This document shows positions 43,079-50,174 of a DNA stretch of 64,000 bases, in pieces. The stretch is from assembly GCA_965217205.1 (NCBI GenBank), contig OZ244254.1, positions 2,790,001-2,854,000 of the forward strand, in the 5' to 3' direction. How positions within the stretch are numbered: the stretch's first letter is position 1; each line of letters begins with the position of its first letter. Made by a program: the position numbers and the translations under genes. The notes beneath the pieces are model-generated. The model had not been told where the DNA came from. It saw only the letters and a program-made list of their open reading frames with translations, and did not search any database. Source of the stretch: Maricaulis sp947259345 (GTDB lineage: Bacteria > Pseudomonadota > Alphaproteobacteria > Caulobacterales > Maricaulaceae).

Positions 43079-43185
43079 GATGGACATTTTTTGGAGGGGG
43101 CGGCTGAGGACGGCCCGCACCGAGCGAAGCGAGGGGAACCCCCGAAGCGGGGTTGCGGGGCGTCCGCGCCCCCTCAATGTCCATC
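43079..43185. promoter_or_regulatory. Nested hairpin element B, candidate single-strand promoter
   Basis: Outer arms GATGGACATT/AATGTCCATC (43079-43088, 43176-43185) continue after a 5-nt one-sided bulge as GAGGGGGCG/CGCCCCCTC. An inner stem (43108-43119 with 43154-43165) pairs 11 of 12, and the apex AACCCC-CGAAGC-GGGGTT equals that of element A. It ends 36 nt before the DUF2493 ATG. The flank TCCATCGCGCA on the minus strand is the same in A and B. Confidence 0.7.
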
Positions 43186-44284
43186 TTTGAGTGCAGGTAG
43201 ACGGGTGTATCGACAAGGAGCGAGCTGAAAGGACCAGCGCAGCGTTGATGACGGCGGCTTGGTCACGTCCGGTGCGCAGCACCGGACATTCTCACCGAAG
43301 TCCATGAGCAAGAAATCAACCTGAACCCGGCCAAGAGCAATGTTGGCGGACGCAATAAAACGAGACCGCGGTGCCGGCGTGCTGGAATGTCGAGCTCGAC
43401 AGCGGCAGGACCGTAAGGGCTGGGAGTGCCCGATTGGCTTTGAGAAGCCAGGCGATACCCAAAGCACCACAGAGATCCCGGATCGAGGAAAGCCCGCAGG
43501 GCTTTACGGCCCGATCGGCTCAGTTGGAAGGAGACCCCGCAAGCAGGCTTGTCCTGCGGGGGATCATCGATAAGCGAAGACGCGAGGGAAGACGCGAATG
43601 ATGCCCGACCCTTCCCTGACCAGACCAGCCGCTCTCCGGTGGGCATCCAAGCCACCCTGCCCGTGCGCCCGTCATCTGCAACCGGCTCGCCTTCACGAAC
43701 GCGTGCCAGTCCAGGCGCACAGGAAATTCTGCCTGACGACCTGTCATGTGTGGCAGGCGCATTCGAGGCCATTGAATGATGGGGCCGAAGGAGCTTGATC
43801 CTGCCCAATTGTGAAAACCGACGACCAGGGAACCGGCGGCCGTTGAATACCGCATCGGCAAGACGGCGCGACGGCATGGGTCACGACGCGCTGTATGGGA
43901 TTGACCGGCATCTGCCCCGCTTCAAAGAACGCGGTGTTTGGCGGGACATTGCAGCCAAGCAGATGATGATGCGAGGCGATGGCCAGCCCAATAGAACTGG
44001 GGGACGGGAACAATCGCGTTGCTGAACGGCGCGGTGCCCGTTCTCCAAATGGCCATAAGCCGCATTGCTGGATCCCAAGCCAAGGACAGACGGACAGATG
44101 GCCCCATCTGGCGTCTCGGCCGGATCTTCGGAGCTGGCGCTTCAAGGGCGAAAGCGTAGGTCAAAAACCTTCATCCGCTCGCCCCATAAGGGGCGGGCGG
44201 ATGGCCATGTCTATAAACACGAAGACGATCGGCTCGTTCCGGCAACCAGAATGCGGAAAAAAGAAATCCGGCCTGGGAAAAAAG
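43186..44284. other. 1.1-kb gene-free, hairpin-rich stretch
   Basis: No frame with protein character or ribosome site. Strong hairpins: GTCCGGTGC-GCA-GCACCGGAC (43267-43287, perfect), CCCCGCA...TGCGGGG (about 43534-43560), and a 14-bp stem with one wobble at 44172-44203 (CATCCGCTCGCCCC against GGGGCGGGCGGATG). Probably regulatory or single-strand-active DNA; function unknown. Confidence 0.5.
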
Positions 44285-44315
44285 AAAAACCCGCCGGTCT
44301 TGCGACCAGCGGGTT
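44285..44315 (-). terminator. Candidate terminator downstream of the first ssb
   Basis: On the minus strand AACCCGC...GCGGGTT with inner GGTC/GACC stem, followed by a run of five Ts (A5 at 44285-44289). It lies about 110 bp after the ssb stop, so transcripts would carry a long 3' UTR. Confidence 0.7.
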
Positions 44316-44426
44316 GGAGTTCGACGGAGGGGTAGTTGGCAGACTGAAGAAGGGGGAACGAGACCGGGAGCGCGGGGTGACAGGGGGACAGTGGCGCCCC
44401 CGATCTCGCGCGCGGCGGGTGCCGCG

Positions 44427-44783
44427 CTACGCCTCGCTAGAGGAGGCGTTGTTGGACGGCGAGAGCAGCTGGATGATGCCGCCGTAGCCGATACGGAACT
44501 TGGTGATATCGCGGCGATCTTCGCCTTCACCCTCGGTAGAACGCACCATCTCGCCTTCGACGAGGAGCTTCTTGCCCTTGGAGCCGTACTTCTTCATCAG
44601 ATCGACCAGGTGGGGCTGGAAGACAGCGATGGAGAACCAGTCGGTGCGCGTCTTGCCCTGGCCTTCCGGGGTGCTGACGGCGAGATTGAGCATCGCGAAT
44701 TCGTAGTCTTCGCCATTGGCATTCGTCTTGGAATGAATGGCAGCGTCGGAACCCAGGTTACCCAGCAGCGTGAAACGGTTCAT
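44427..44783 (-). CDS. ssb: Single-stranded DNA-binding protein, short form without acidic tip
   Basis: 118 aa OB-fold SSB: MNRFTLLGNLGSDAAIHSKT, LNLAVSTPEGQGKTRTDWFS, GSKGKKLLVEGEMVRSTEGE. It ends SPSNNASSSEA and so lacks the DDDIPF-like tail through which SSBs recruit partners. A second SSB with that tail is at 47.8 kb. AAGGGA precedes the ATG, which is embedded in a leader shared with the second ssb. Plasmid SSBs made early in the recipient coat incoming single strand and damp SOS (established for F and related plasmids). Confidence 0.92.
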   Translation of the reverse strand: MNRFTLLGNLGSDAAIHSKTNANGEDYEFAMLNLAVSTPEGQGKTRTDWFSIAVFQPHLVDLMKKYGSKGKKLLVEGEMVRSTEGEGEDRRDITKFRIGYGGIIQLLSPSNNASSSEA

Positions 44784-44911
44784 ATCGAAATTCCCTTGAG
44801 ATGTGCGGCCTTCATGGGCCAGCGTTGATGATTGGAAGATCGTTTCCGGGGTTGGCTTGAAGCCTCTCTTCCCCTTCGAGATCCGCAAGGATCGATCCTG
44901 ATTTTCCTTTT
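44784..44911 (-). promoter_or_regulatory. Conserved leader of ssb copy 1
   Basis: From the upstream stop codon to the ATG: AAAAGGAAAATCAGG, hairpin-forming GATCGATCCTTGCGGATC, GAAGGGGAAGAGAGG, a 20-nt block CGATCTTCCAATCATCAACG (44823-44842), then GGCC..ATGAAGGCC and the ribosome site. The same elements in the same order precede the second ssb at 48.2-48.3 kb. Confidence 0.75.
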
Positions 44912-45459
44912 CAGCAGGACGCCCCTTGGCGGGCTGCGTGTTGGGCCAGGAGCTGCGGCAGAAGGGTGTGCGCAGTGCTAGGCGCAAGGGCTGGAATGTC
45001 TTGGCGGTCGAGCTCGAGGGGACAATCGGGATTGGTATTCACCAGACCGGCAACTTCAGCTACGTTTTCTTTGAGACCGAAGAGGAAGTGATCATGACTG
45101 GGGATCGAGACCTTCTCGGAGCGCCTCTGATGTGCGCGGCGCTTGTCGGGCTCGTCCTGGCGCTCGCCGGATGTGGCGAGGCAGAGTGTCCGAGCGCTAT
45201 GGAGATCCAACTCGAAATCGGCCGGATCGAAATAGCTCGGCTCATTCGCGAAATCGGGGTTCCGTGTGATCGGGTGATCGGGGAAGACCTCAACCTGATC
45301 GTCTGCGCACATGGTGAGTACGAGGTGCGCATATATCGAATACTTGGTCCCGGCGAAGTCGAGCGCGTTGAGCCCGGTCGGGGCTGACGTTTCGGCTTCG
45401 ACGATCTGGGTGCTGGCGACATAGGCAGCACAGCTGCATTCAACGGTCCAGGTAGGCAT
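44911..45459 (-). CDS. Unrecognised 182-aa protein with N-terminal Cys motif
   Basis: Starts MPTWTVECSCAAYVASTQIV, a beta-rich start like small stress or repeat domains found on plasmids, with an acidic middle (FPDHPITRNPDFANEPSYFD). No family recognised. AGGAG six bases before the ATG. Preceded by a polypurine-plus-hairpin leader and followed directly by the ssb leader. Confidence 0.75.
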   Translation of the reverse strand: MPTWTVECSCAAYVASTQIVEAETSAPTGLNALDFAGTKYSIYAHLVLTMCADDQVEVFPDHPITRNPDFANEPSYFDPADFELDLHSARTLCLATSGERQDEPDKRRAHQRRSEKVSIPSHDHFLFGLKENVAEVAGLVNTNPDCPLELDRQDIPALAPSTAHTLLPQLLAQHAARQGASC

Positions 45460-45473
45460 GGGGCGCTCCTAAA

Positions 45474-45514
45474 GCGAACACCGGTTCGCACAACGGCCCA
45501 CCCTCTCCTTTCTC
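45474..45514 (-). promoter_or_regulatory. Polypurine-hairpin leader (45.5 kb)
   Basis: Minus strand: GAGAAAGGAGAGGG (45501-45514), directly after the toxin stop codon, then hairpin GCGAAC-CGGT-GTTCGC (45474-45489), then AGGAG and the ATG. One of a recurrent class in this region. Confidence 0.65.
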
Positions 45515-45515
45515 G

Positions 45516-45953
45516 TCAGCTCGTGCGGGTCACTTGGCGGGTTTTCTTCTGGCCAAGACCCTCGAGCATGAGGGACCGGATTTCTTCGTACAATGCAGGA
45601 GGCAGTAAACCGTAGGAGAACTGGTCCGGGGTTTCGCGCGAGACAGGGGCGAGATCGGCGCCGGGCCAGTTAAAGGCATTGTACTCGGACACCACGATCC
45701 ATGAACGCTCGCTGTCGAGGCCAAGATGGCGTTTCACTGCGGCGGGGATTTCGATCGCCAACGAAGCGGCATCGGGAGGTGAATGTGTGATGGGAACGAC
45801 GCTGACCTGAACGACGCCATTCACAACCTCCCGGGCCAGGATAACGGCGCAGGGGCGGGCCTTGCGGCCTTCCTCGAGGCCGGCATCATGTTCATGGGTC
45901 CATAGGTAGTTATACCCCAAGACCAGGCCCGGTTCCGGGACTGGGAGCGCCAC
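45516..45953 (-). CDS. PemK/MazF-like toxin
   Basis: 145 aa. EPGLVLGYNYLWTHEHDAGL ... KARPCAVILAREVVNGVVQVSVVPITHSPP is the SH3-like barrel of the PemK/MazF family, with the RPCAVIL and VVPITHSPP strands that form the mRNA-interferase active site. GTG start 1 bp after the antitoxin stop, the usual antitoxin-then-toxin order. It would cut mRNA when the antitoxin decays, keeping the element in the population. Confidence 0.82.
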   Translation of the reverse strand: MALPVPEPGLVLGYNYLWTHEHDAGLEEGRKARPCAVILAREVVNGVVQVSVVPITHSPPDAASLAIEIPAAVKRHLGLDSERSWIVVSEYNAFNWPGADLAPVSRETPDQFSYGLLPPALYEEIRSLMLEGLGQKKTRQVTRTS

Positions 45954-45954
45954 C

Positions 45955-46215
45955 CTAGTCCTCGTCGAGCAATGCGTTTAGGTGGTTGTGACGTGGATCC
46001 ATCTGGGCACTCACGAGGGCTGCGATTTGAGCGTCATCCATGTCGGCGGTTTTACCGGCGACACGGCCGCGCGTCAGCACGGCGAATTGATGGGCGGACA
46101 GAAGGACGGTGTGCGGCCTTCCGTTCTTGGTGATCATAACCGGGTCACGCTGAGCGCTATCTTGATACCGCCCGACATTTTGCTGGAACTGGGTCGATGT
46201 CGCTGTCGTGGTCAT
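45955..46215 (-). CDS. Phd/YefM-type antitoxin
   Basis: 86 aa. MTTTATSTQFQQNVGRYQDS and DPVMITKNGRPHTVLLSAHQF form the Phd/YefM DNA-binding fold (the V-x-I-T-K-x-G-R-P strand is diagnostic). The acidic C-terminus (MDDAQIAALVSAQMD) is the likely toxin-binding part. AGGAGG precedes the ATG. The AT-rich upstream sequence with ATAATAGATAAAATATCGAG (46229 onward) is a likely autoregulated promoter. Confidence 0.85.
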   Translation of the reverse strand: MTTTATSTQFQQNVGRYQDSAQRDPVMITKNGRPHTVLLSAHQFAVLTRGRVAGKTADMDDAQIAALVSAQMDPRHNHLNALLDED

Positions 46216-46291
46216 GGTGCCTCCTGTCCATAATAGATAAAATATCGAGAATGGATAAACAAGGACTGAACAGCCATCGGAGACATGGATT

Positions 46292-46486
46292 TCAATCCGT
46301 GACCGCTTCCGCCCAAAACCGCTGCTCGCAATACCAGCAGTAGGGCAGATCGGATGTGTGATCGCCGCACCGCTCACACGGGCCGCAGATCGGGCTATCC
46401 AGTTCACCGGCGCTCAGGCCGTGCCAATGAGGATGAGGATCGCGCGCCTCACCGCAGGCGAGGACGCGAGAGACGGGGTTACACAT
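46292..46486 (-). CDS. 64-aa Cys/His-rich putative zinc-binding protein
   Basis: MCNPVSRVLACGE, then CGPCERCGDHTSDLPYCWYC: seven cysteines and several His in 64 residues, with CxxC pairs like a zinc ribbon. ATG lies in the last codons of the preceding gene (8-bp overlap). No family recognised. Confidence 0.7.
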   Translation of the reverse strand: MCNPVSRVLACGEARDPHPHWHGLSAGELDSPICGPCERCGDHTSDLPYCWYCEQRFWAEAVTD

Positions 46487-46808
46487 GGTCGAACCTCCGA
46501 TAGACGCGGGCCACATGGCGCGCGTGGGCCAGGACGCGTTTGCGTCCGCCCATGAACATGACGGCCTCGGATCCACCGGATGTGAGGGCGTCGAGCGCTT
46601 CATCGCGCGTGAGGAACCGGCGCAAGGCAAGCCAGAGGCGGCGGCAGCGCGTTTGACGAGCGCCGGCGATGAGATCCTGGGCAGCGTGCAGTCCACAGCC
46701 ATAGGCCTGCAGCTTGTCCAGCATGAACTCGATGGACGCGTTGGCGCGAACCATCGAGAAGACAGCCCGCTGCGCCCAGCCATCGGCGGGAGCGTTAAGC
46801 GGCGTCAT
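46479..46808 (-). CDS. Unrecognised 109-aa basic protein
   Basis: Helical, Arg-rich (RQTRCRRLWLALRRFLTRDE, GGRKRVLAHARHVARVYRRF). Overlaps both neighbours by 8-14 bp, so part of a coupled three-gene cluster 47.06-46.29 kb. Basic character suggests nucleic-acid contact (inference). Confidence 0.65.
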   Translation of the reverse strand: MTPLNAPADGWAQRAVFSMVRANASIEFMLDKLQAYGCGLHAAQDLIAGARQTRCRRLWLALRRFLTRDEALDALTSGGSEAVMFMGGRKRVLAHARHVARVYRRFDHV

Positions 46809-47061
46809 GGTGCGTCCCCGTGATGAGGTGGGGGTAATTGGCCAGCAAGCCAGCGAGCATGCCCAATGCCGGACCCGGATCACGATTTTTGGCAATGGCC
46901 CGGTTCACAATCTCAAGACTGGCGATCACGGTGCGAGCCATATCGATCGCCCGAGACTGGTCGCGAGCGCGCGAGTGGAAGGAGACGTGAACGCTCATGG
47001 GCGCGAAGGCCAATGGATAAAGAGCGCGGGCAACCGCGGTCCTTGAGGAATCCTCAGACAT
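46795..47061 (-). CDS. Unrecognised 88-aa protein
   Basis: MSEDSSRTAVARALYPLAFA start with GGAG nine bases upstream, helical, no motif recognised. A longer in-frame GTG start at 47211 exists but its extra residues lack protein character. First gene of the overlapping 46.3-47.1 kb cluster. Confidence 0.6.
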   Translation of the reverse strand: MSEDSSRTAVARALYPLAFAPMSVHVSFHSRARDQSRAIDMARTVIASLEIVNRAIAKNRDPGPALGMLAGLLANYPHLITGTHHDAA

Positions 47062-47099
47062 GGCGGGATACTCCGATGAAAAGAGGAGGGGATCCGCGC

Positions 47100-47174
47100 T
47101 TAACGCACGAGGCGATGAAGCGCGGGCAGACACATGGCGGCCAAGACGGCCATGCCGGCAGCGATAAGAGCCAT
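47100..47174 (-). CDS. 24-aa hydrophobic small peptide
   Basis: MALIAAGMAVLAAMCLPALHRLVR: one short membrane helix with a basic end. GGAGA six bases before the ATG and a leader hairpin (47187-47204) upstream support translation. Size and look resemble small membrane toxins or regulatory peptides, but there is no family evidence. Confidence 0.45.
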   Translation of the reverse strand: MALIAAGMAVLAAMCLPALHRLVR

Positions 47175-47186
47175 TGGAAATCTCCA

Positions 47187-47224
47187 GGTTCGTGGTTACG
47201 AACCGGCCCACCCCGCTTTCCTTG
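47187..47224 (-). promoter_or_regulatory. Polypurine-hairpin leader (47.2 kb)
   Basis: Minus strand: CAAGGAAAGCGGGG (47211-47224), then perfect hairpin GGTTCGT-AACC-ACGAACC (47187-47204), then TGGAG and the ATG of the 24-aa peptide. Confidence 0.65.
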
Positions 47225-47250
47225 AGGGGCGAGCCTGCGAGGGGTTGAGA

Positions 47251-47298
47251 TCAGGCTTGAGCGAGTTGGCTACGCAGCCAGTCGCGAAAGGACGCCAT
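47251..47298 (-). CDS. Possible tiny ORF or gene remnant
   Basis: MASFRDWLRSQLAQA, with protein-like in-frame sequence before it (GRYAELSVD) but no good ribosome site. Could be the end of a decayed gene or start at a GTG at 47304. Weak. Confidence 0.2.
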   Translation of the reverse strand: MASFRDWLRSQLAQA

Positions 47299-47330
47299 GT
47301 CCACCGAGAGCTCGGCATAGCGACCATTCG

Positions 47331-47684
47331 TTACGCACAGACGACGAAGCGGGTCTTCTCGGCACCGAACCGGCCGCACAGAACCGCCAGGAGATCGTGG
47401 GCATACCAGCTCTCATGACCGGTGATGCCATCGAGGCACCGAACCACCAGGGCAGGATTGTCCTGCGCGCGCGGTTCGATCACGAAGCGGGCAGATCGCT
47501 GACGGATGTAGGAATTGGTGCCGTCGGCATAGTTGAAGGATTCCACAGCGTCGAACACCGTGGCGGCTGCTTCACGCGCCTCGGCCAGGGCCTGCTGCGC
47601 TTTACGGGCGGCATAGGCCTGCGGCCCAAGGCGGGCAGCGGTTTGAGCTTCAAGCTCATCGATGAGGGACTTGAAGTTGATCAT
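47331..47684 (-). CDS. Unrecognised 117-aa protein
   Basis: MINFKSLIDELEAQTAARLG start with GGAGG four bases upstream. Helical N-terminal half rich in Ala (RKAQQALAEAREAAATVFDA), then a mixed C-terminal half (RFVIEPRAQDNPALVVRCLD). No family recognised; a conserved-looking single gene between two leader elements. Confidence 0.7.
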   Translation of the reverse strand: MINFKSLIDELEAQTAARLGPQAYAARKAQQALAEAREAAATVFDAVESFNYADGTNSYIRQRSARFVIEPRAQDNPALVVRCLDGITGHESWYAHDLLAVLCGRFGAEKTRFVVCA

Positions 47685-47715
47685 GGTGACCTCCAAGGGG
47701 TTGGGTTCACCACGA

Positions 47716-47747
47716 GAAAAACGGGCAGAGCGAAGCGCCCTGCCCGT
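47716..47747 (-). terminator. Terminator downstream of the second ssb
   Basis: Minus strand ACGGGCAG...CTGCCCGT with inner GGGCGC/GCGCTC pairing and TTTTTC after the stem. It lies 36 bp after the ssb stop codon. Confidence 0.82.
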
Positions 47748-47782
47748 CTTTGGAAACGGAGGAGAAGGTATGAGGCGACCGA

Positions 47783-48208
47783 TTAAAACGGAATCTCGTC
47801 GTCCATGTCCTGCTCGGTCGTCGCAGCGTATTCCCGGGTGGCCGTGTCCTCGGTGCGAGCCGGAGCGCGCGCCTCGCCGGACGGGGAGAGCAGCTCGATG
47901 CGGGCATTGAAGCCGCAGCGGAACTTCGTGAGATCGCGGCGCTGGTCGCCCTCACCCTCGGTGTAGCGAACCATGTCGCCTTCGATCAGGAGCTTCTTGC
48001 CCTTGTGGCCATAGTTCTTCATGAGATCCACCAGGCGCGGATTGAAGACCGCGATGGAGAACCAGTCGGTGCGGGTTTCACCGCGCCCCTGGGGCGTGGA
48101 AACCGCGACGTTGAGCAGAGCGAATTCATACTCGGCGCCATCACCGCGACGGCCAGACTGGATGCGAGCGTCTTGGCCAAGATTGCCGGTCAGAGAAAAA
48201 CGGTTCAT
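47783..48208 (-). CDS. ssb: Single-stranded DNA-binding protein with acidic C-terminal tip
   Basis: 141 aa, clear paralogue of the 44.4-kb SSB over the OB fold (MNRFSLTGNLGQDARIQSGR, LLNVAVSTPQGRGETRTDWF, GHKGKKLLIEGDMVRYTEGE), but it continues through a Glu/Ala linker to DMDDEIPF, the partner-recruiting tip. AAGGGA precedes the ATG within the conserved leader. With its own terminator it is a self-contained unit. Confidence 0.94.
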   Translation of the reverse strand: MNRFSLTGNLGQDARIQSGRRGDGAEYEFALLNVAVSTPQGRGETRTDWFSIAVFNPRLVDLMKNYGHKGKKLLIEGDMVRYTEGEGDQRRDLTKFRCGFNARIELLSPSGEARAPARTEDTATREYAATTEQDMDDEIPF

Positions 48209-48332
48209 CGGAATAATCCCTTGTCGAAATGGGCCTTCATCGGCCCGTTGATGATTGGAAGATCGCGTCGAAGGGCGGCTTGAAACCTCTTCCCCTTCAA
48301 GATCCGTAAGGATCGACCCTGATCTTCCTTTT
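48209..48332 (-). promoter_or_regulatory. Conserved leader of ssb copy 2
   Basis: AAAAGGAAGATCAGG, hairpin-forming GTCGATCCTTACGGATC, GAAGGGGAAGAGG, the identical 20-nt block CGATCTTCCAATCATCAACG (48246-48265), hairpin GGGCC-GATGAA-GGCCC and AAGGGA before the ATG. Order and spacing match the first ssb leader although the coding regions have diverged. Confidence 0.75.
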
Positions 48333-48338
48333 GGGGCG

Positions 48339-48833
48339 TCAGGCCGTGGCGCTTGTGGCCTGAGGACCGATTGGAGCGTTCGGGGCAGCCAGGGCCTCCA
48401 GAGCGCGCTGGTGGCGCTCGAGGCGGGCTGTGTTCATCTGGTTAAGCCAGGCATCCCAGCGCCGCAGCTTGTCGACATGATCGGTGTCGACCTCGCGAAG
48501 GGTGAGGATGAAATCTTGGTCCAGGACAGCAAACTCCTCACATTCCCCGGTCTCGGCGTTGAAAAGCTCAACGCCTTCGCCGTATTCACAGCCGGCCTCA
48601 TTCCACCAGCCATAGGAGATGGCGTGGCGCTTGAGGACTTCGCGGACCGGTTCGTCCATCTGGGCGTAGTTGACCTCATCGAACGACAGATACCCGTCAC
48701 GGGTGAGTTCCTGGTCGATATCGAGGATGGTGTAGGCACGGTGACAGTCGCTGAGAGCTTCAGCGAGTTCAGCGGCGGCAACACCGTGAAGCGGGGTGTA
48801 AAGCACCAGCGAGCAATGGCAACGGTCGCCCAT
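48339..48833 (-). CDS. Unrecognised 164-aa protein
   Basis: MGDRCHCSLVLYTPLHGVAA start after AAGGAG. Acidic, soluble; segments DIDQELTRDGYLSFDEVNYA and ETGECEEFAVLDQDFILTLR look like a small alpha/beta fold. No family recognised. Confidence 0.72.
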   Translation of the reverse strand: MGDRCHCSLVLYTPLHGVAAAELAEALSDCHRAYTILDIDQELTRDGYLSFDEVNYAQMDEPVREVLKRHAISYGWWNEAGCEYGEGVELFNAETGECEEFAVLDQDFILTLREVDTDHVDKLRRWDAWLNQMNTARLERHQRALEALAAPNAPIGPQATSATA

Positions 48834-48856
48834 GAGAAGGCTCCTTTTTTTGGGGG

Positions 48857-49174
48857 TTAGCGTGTCGCGACCAAGGGCGCGATGAGGCTGTAAAGCGCCT
48901 GATCCGTGATCGGGCGCAGGCCTCCAAGCGCACGAGCGAGAAAGCTGTCTGGCTTGAAGGGGGCGGAATGGCCGATCGTGAACCCGGTCGTGTCGAACGT
49001 CAGTTCGCACGCGATGGGATTGGGATAGTCGGCATCTTCAGCCGACCAGACCAGCCAGAGGGTGTTGAATGCCGTGCCGATGCGAGCACGGTCCAGCTTG
49101 AGAAAGACGTAGACGTCTTTGGCGCGGTGTTCCCAGGCGTGGCGAAGGTCGAGGGTGGAAAGGGTAAGAGGCAT
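48857..49174 (-). CDS. Unrecognised 105-aa protein
   Basis: MPLTLSTLDLRHAWEHRAKD with GGGAG upstream. Beta-rich (VYVFLKLDRARIGTAFNTLW). No family recognised. Translation start sits behind a perfect hairpin. Confidence 0.7.
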   Translation of the reverse strand: MPLTLSTLDLRHAWEHRAKDVYVFLKLDRARIGTAFNTLWLVWSAEDADYPNPIACELTFDTTGFTIGHSAPFKPDSFLARALGGLRPITDQALYSLIAPLVATR

Positions 49175-49182
49175 GTGGGTCT

Positions 49183-49223
49183 CCCGAATGGCTATTCGGG
49201 AAAAAGCCCCCGCCTCTCCTTTC
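49183..49223 (-). promoter_or_regulatory. Polypurine-hairpin leader (49.2 kb)
   Basis: Minus strand: GAAAGGAGAGGCG (49211-49223) overlapping the upstream stop codon, then perfect hairpin CCCGAAT-AGCC-ATTCGGG (49183-49200), whose 3' arm runs into the ribosome site GGGAG. Confidence 0.7.
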
Positions 49224-49437
49224 AACTCGCCCGAGCGGGAATGAATTTCGCGTCGGGATATCGCGCGCGCAGCTTGCGGCGCAGCTCCCAGCGATTGCGA
49301 GCGCGCATCCATCCGGAATGGGTCTCGCACTCGCTTTGGAAATAAAAGAGCGGCGCGCCGGTACCATAATAGGCGCCGGTCGCTGTGTACCCGCCGGCAT
49401 CCAGATGGATCCGGGTGATTTCATACGTGATGGGCAT
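49222..49437 (-). CDS. Unrecognised 71-aa protein
   Basis: MPITYEITRIHLDAGGYTAT with AAGGAG upstream. Beta-strand start followed by a basic helix (RNRWELRRKLRARYPDAKF). Small, probably single-domain; no family recognised. Confidence 0.7.
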   Translation of the reverse strand: MPITYEITRIHLDAGGYTATGAYYGTGAPLFYFQSECETHSGWMRARNRWELRRKLRARYPDAKFIPARAS

Positions 49438-49478
49438 GGCCGATCACTCCTTGATGAAAAAGAAAAGAGGCGGCCCGG

Positions 49479-49877
49479 TCAGGCCGCCTCGAGGAAGTAG
49501 CTGCGAGCCAGCGTCTCGCTGGCTTCAAGCCCCACGCCCAGGCCATAGAAATGGCATTCGAGCACGTAGCGCTGGTGATCGGCCGGCCCTTCGAGCTCGC
49601 ACGCGTGGGCTTGCAGATCCCAGTCCACGGCCTGCTTCCAGCTCAGGCCGAAGGTCGAACGCAGCCGATCAAGATGACCGGCGTAGTCGACCAGAGCGGT
49701 GCGAGCCAAGCGCGCGGCGCGGTCCGCCTCGTCAGTGGCATACTGAACGAGGGCGGCCAGCTCGGCCTTGAAATCCGCTTCGGTATCGAAGTGGACGTGA
49801 TGACGCGGACGAAAGCCGTGCGCGTCTTTGTAGAGGTCGGAGTAAATCGCTCCATCCGCATCGCTCATGACAAACAT
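49479..49877 (-). CDS. Unrecognised 132-aa protein
   Basis: MFVMSDADGAIYSDLYKDAH start with GGAGA upstream; a second Met at codon 4 is possible. Acidic and helical (ELAALVQYATDEADRAARLA). No family recognised. Confidence 0.72.
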   Translation of the reverse strand: MFVMSDADGAIYSDLYKDAHGFRPRHHVHFDTEADFKAELAALVQYATDEADRAARLARTALVDYAGHLDRLRSTFGLSWKQAVDWDLQAHACELEGPADHQRYVLECHFYGLGVGLEASETLARSYFLEAA

Positions 49878-49916
49878 GATCGGTCTCCGGGAAATGAGAA
49901 GGTGAACAGACCTGGC

Positions 49917-50120
49917 CTAGCGATCCGCTCGGGGATCGTTCGTGGTCACCGCGAAGAGGAAACCGTGGAGAGCCAGGGTCGCGGCGGCCATTAGGCCGAC
50001 AAGCGTGGCGTAGGAGTGCAGGCTGGCCTGACCCGTGAGGTCGGCCCAGCCGGTCACCAGAGCAGCACCGATGATGGCGATGACGGCGGTGACGAATGCG
50101 ATACGAGCAAGCGAAGCCAT
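49917..50120 (-). CDS. 67-aa two-helix membrane protein
   Basis: Two hydrophobic helices (IAFVTAVIAIIGAALVTGW and YATLVGLMAAATLALHGFLF) with a short polar link. AAGGAT precedes the ATG and is partly held in a leader hairpin. No family recognised. Confidence 0.68.
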   Translation of the reverse strand: MASLARIAFVTAVIAIIGAALVTGWADLTGQASLHSYATLVGLMAAATLALHGFLFAVTTNDPRADR

Positions 50121-50131
50121 TGGGGCATCCT

Positions 50132-50174
50132 TTCGAATTGAAAATTCGAAGGCCCCTTCCCCAGCTTTACTTTG
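50132..50174 (-). promoter_or_regulatory. Polypurine-hairpin leader (50.1 kb)
   Basis: Minus strand: CAAAGTAAAGCTGGGGAAGG, then perfect hairpin TTCGAATT-TTC-AATTCGAA (50132-50150) running into AAAGGAT, the ribosome site. Confidence 0.65.

Noticed and set aside
41814..43190. 458-aa open frame on the plus strand
   Set aside because: Mirrors the DUF2493 gene and element B on the minus strand; Arg-rich composition and no ribosome site mark it as a shadow.
43263..43877. 204-aa minus-strand frame
   Set aside because: Ser/Arg/Pro-rich nonsense composition, spans perfect hairpins, no ribosome site.
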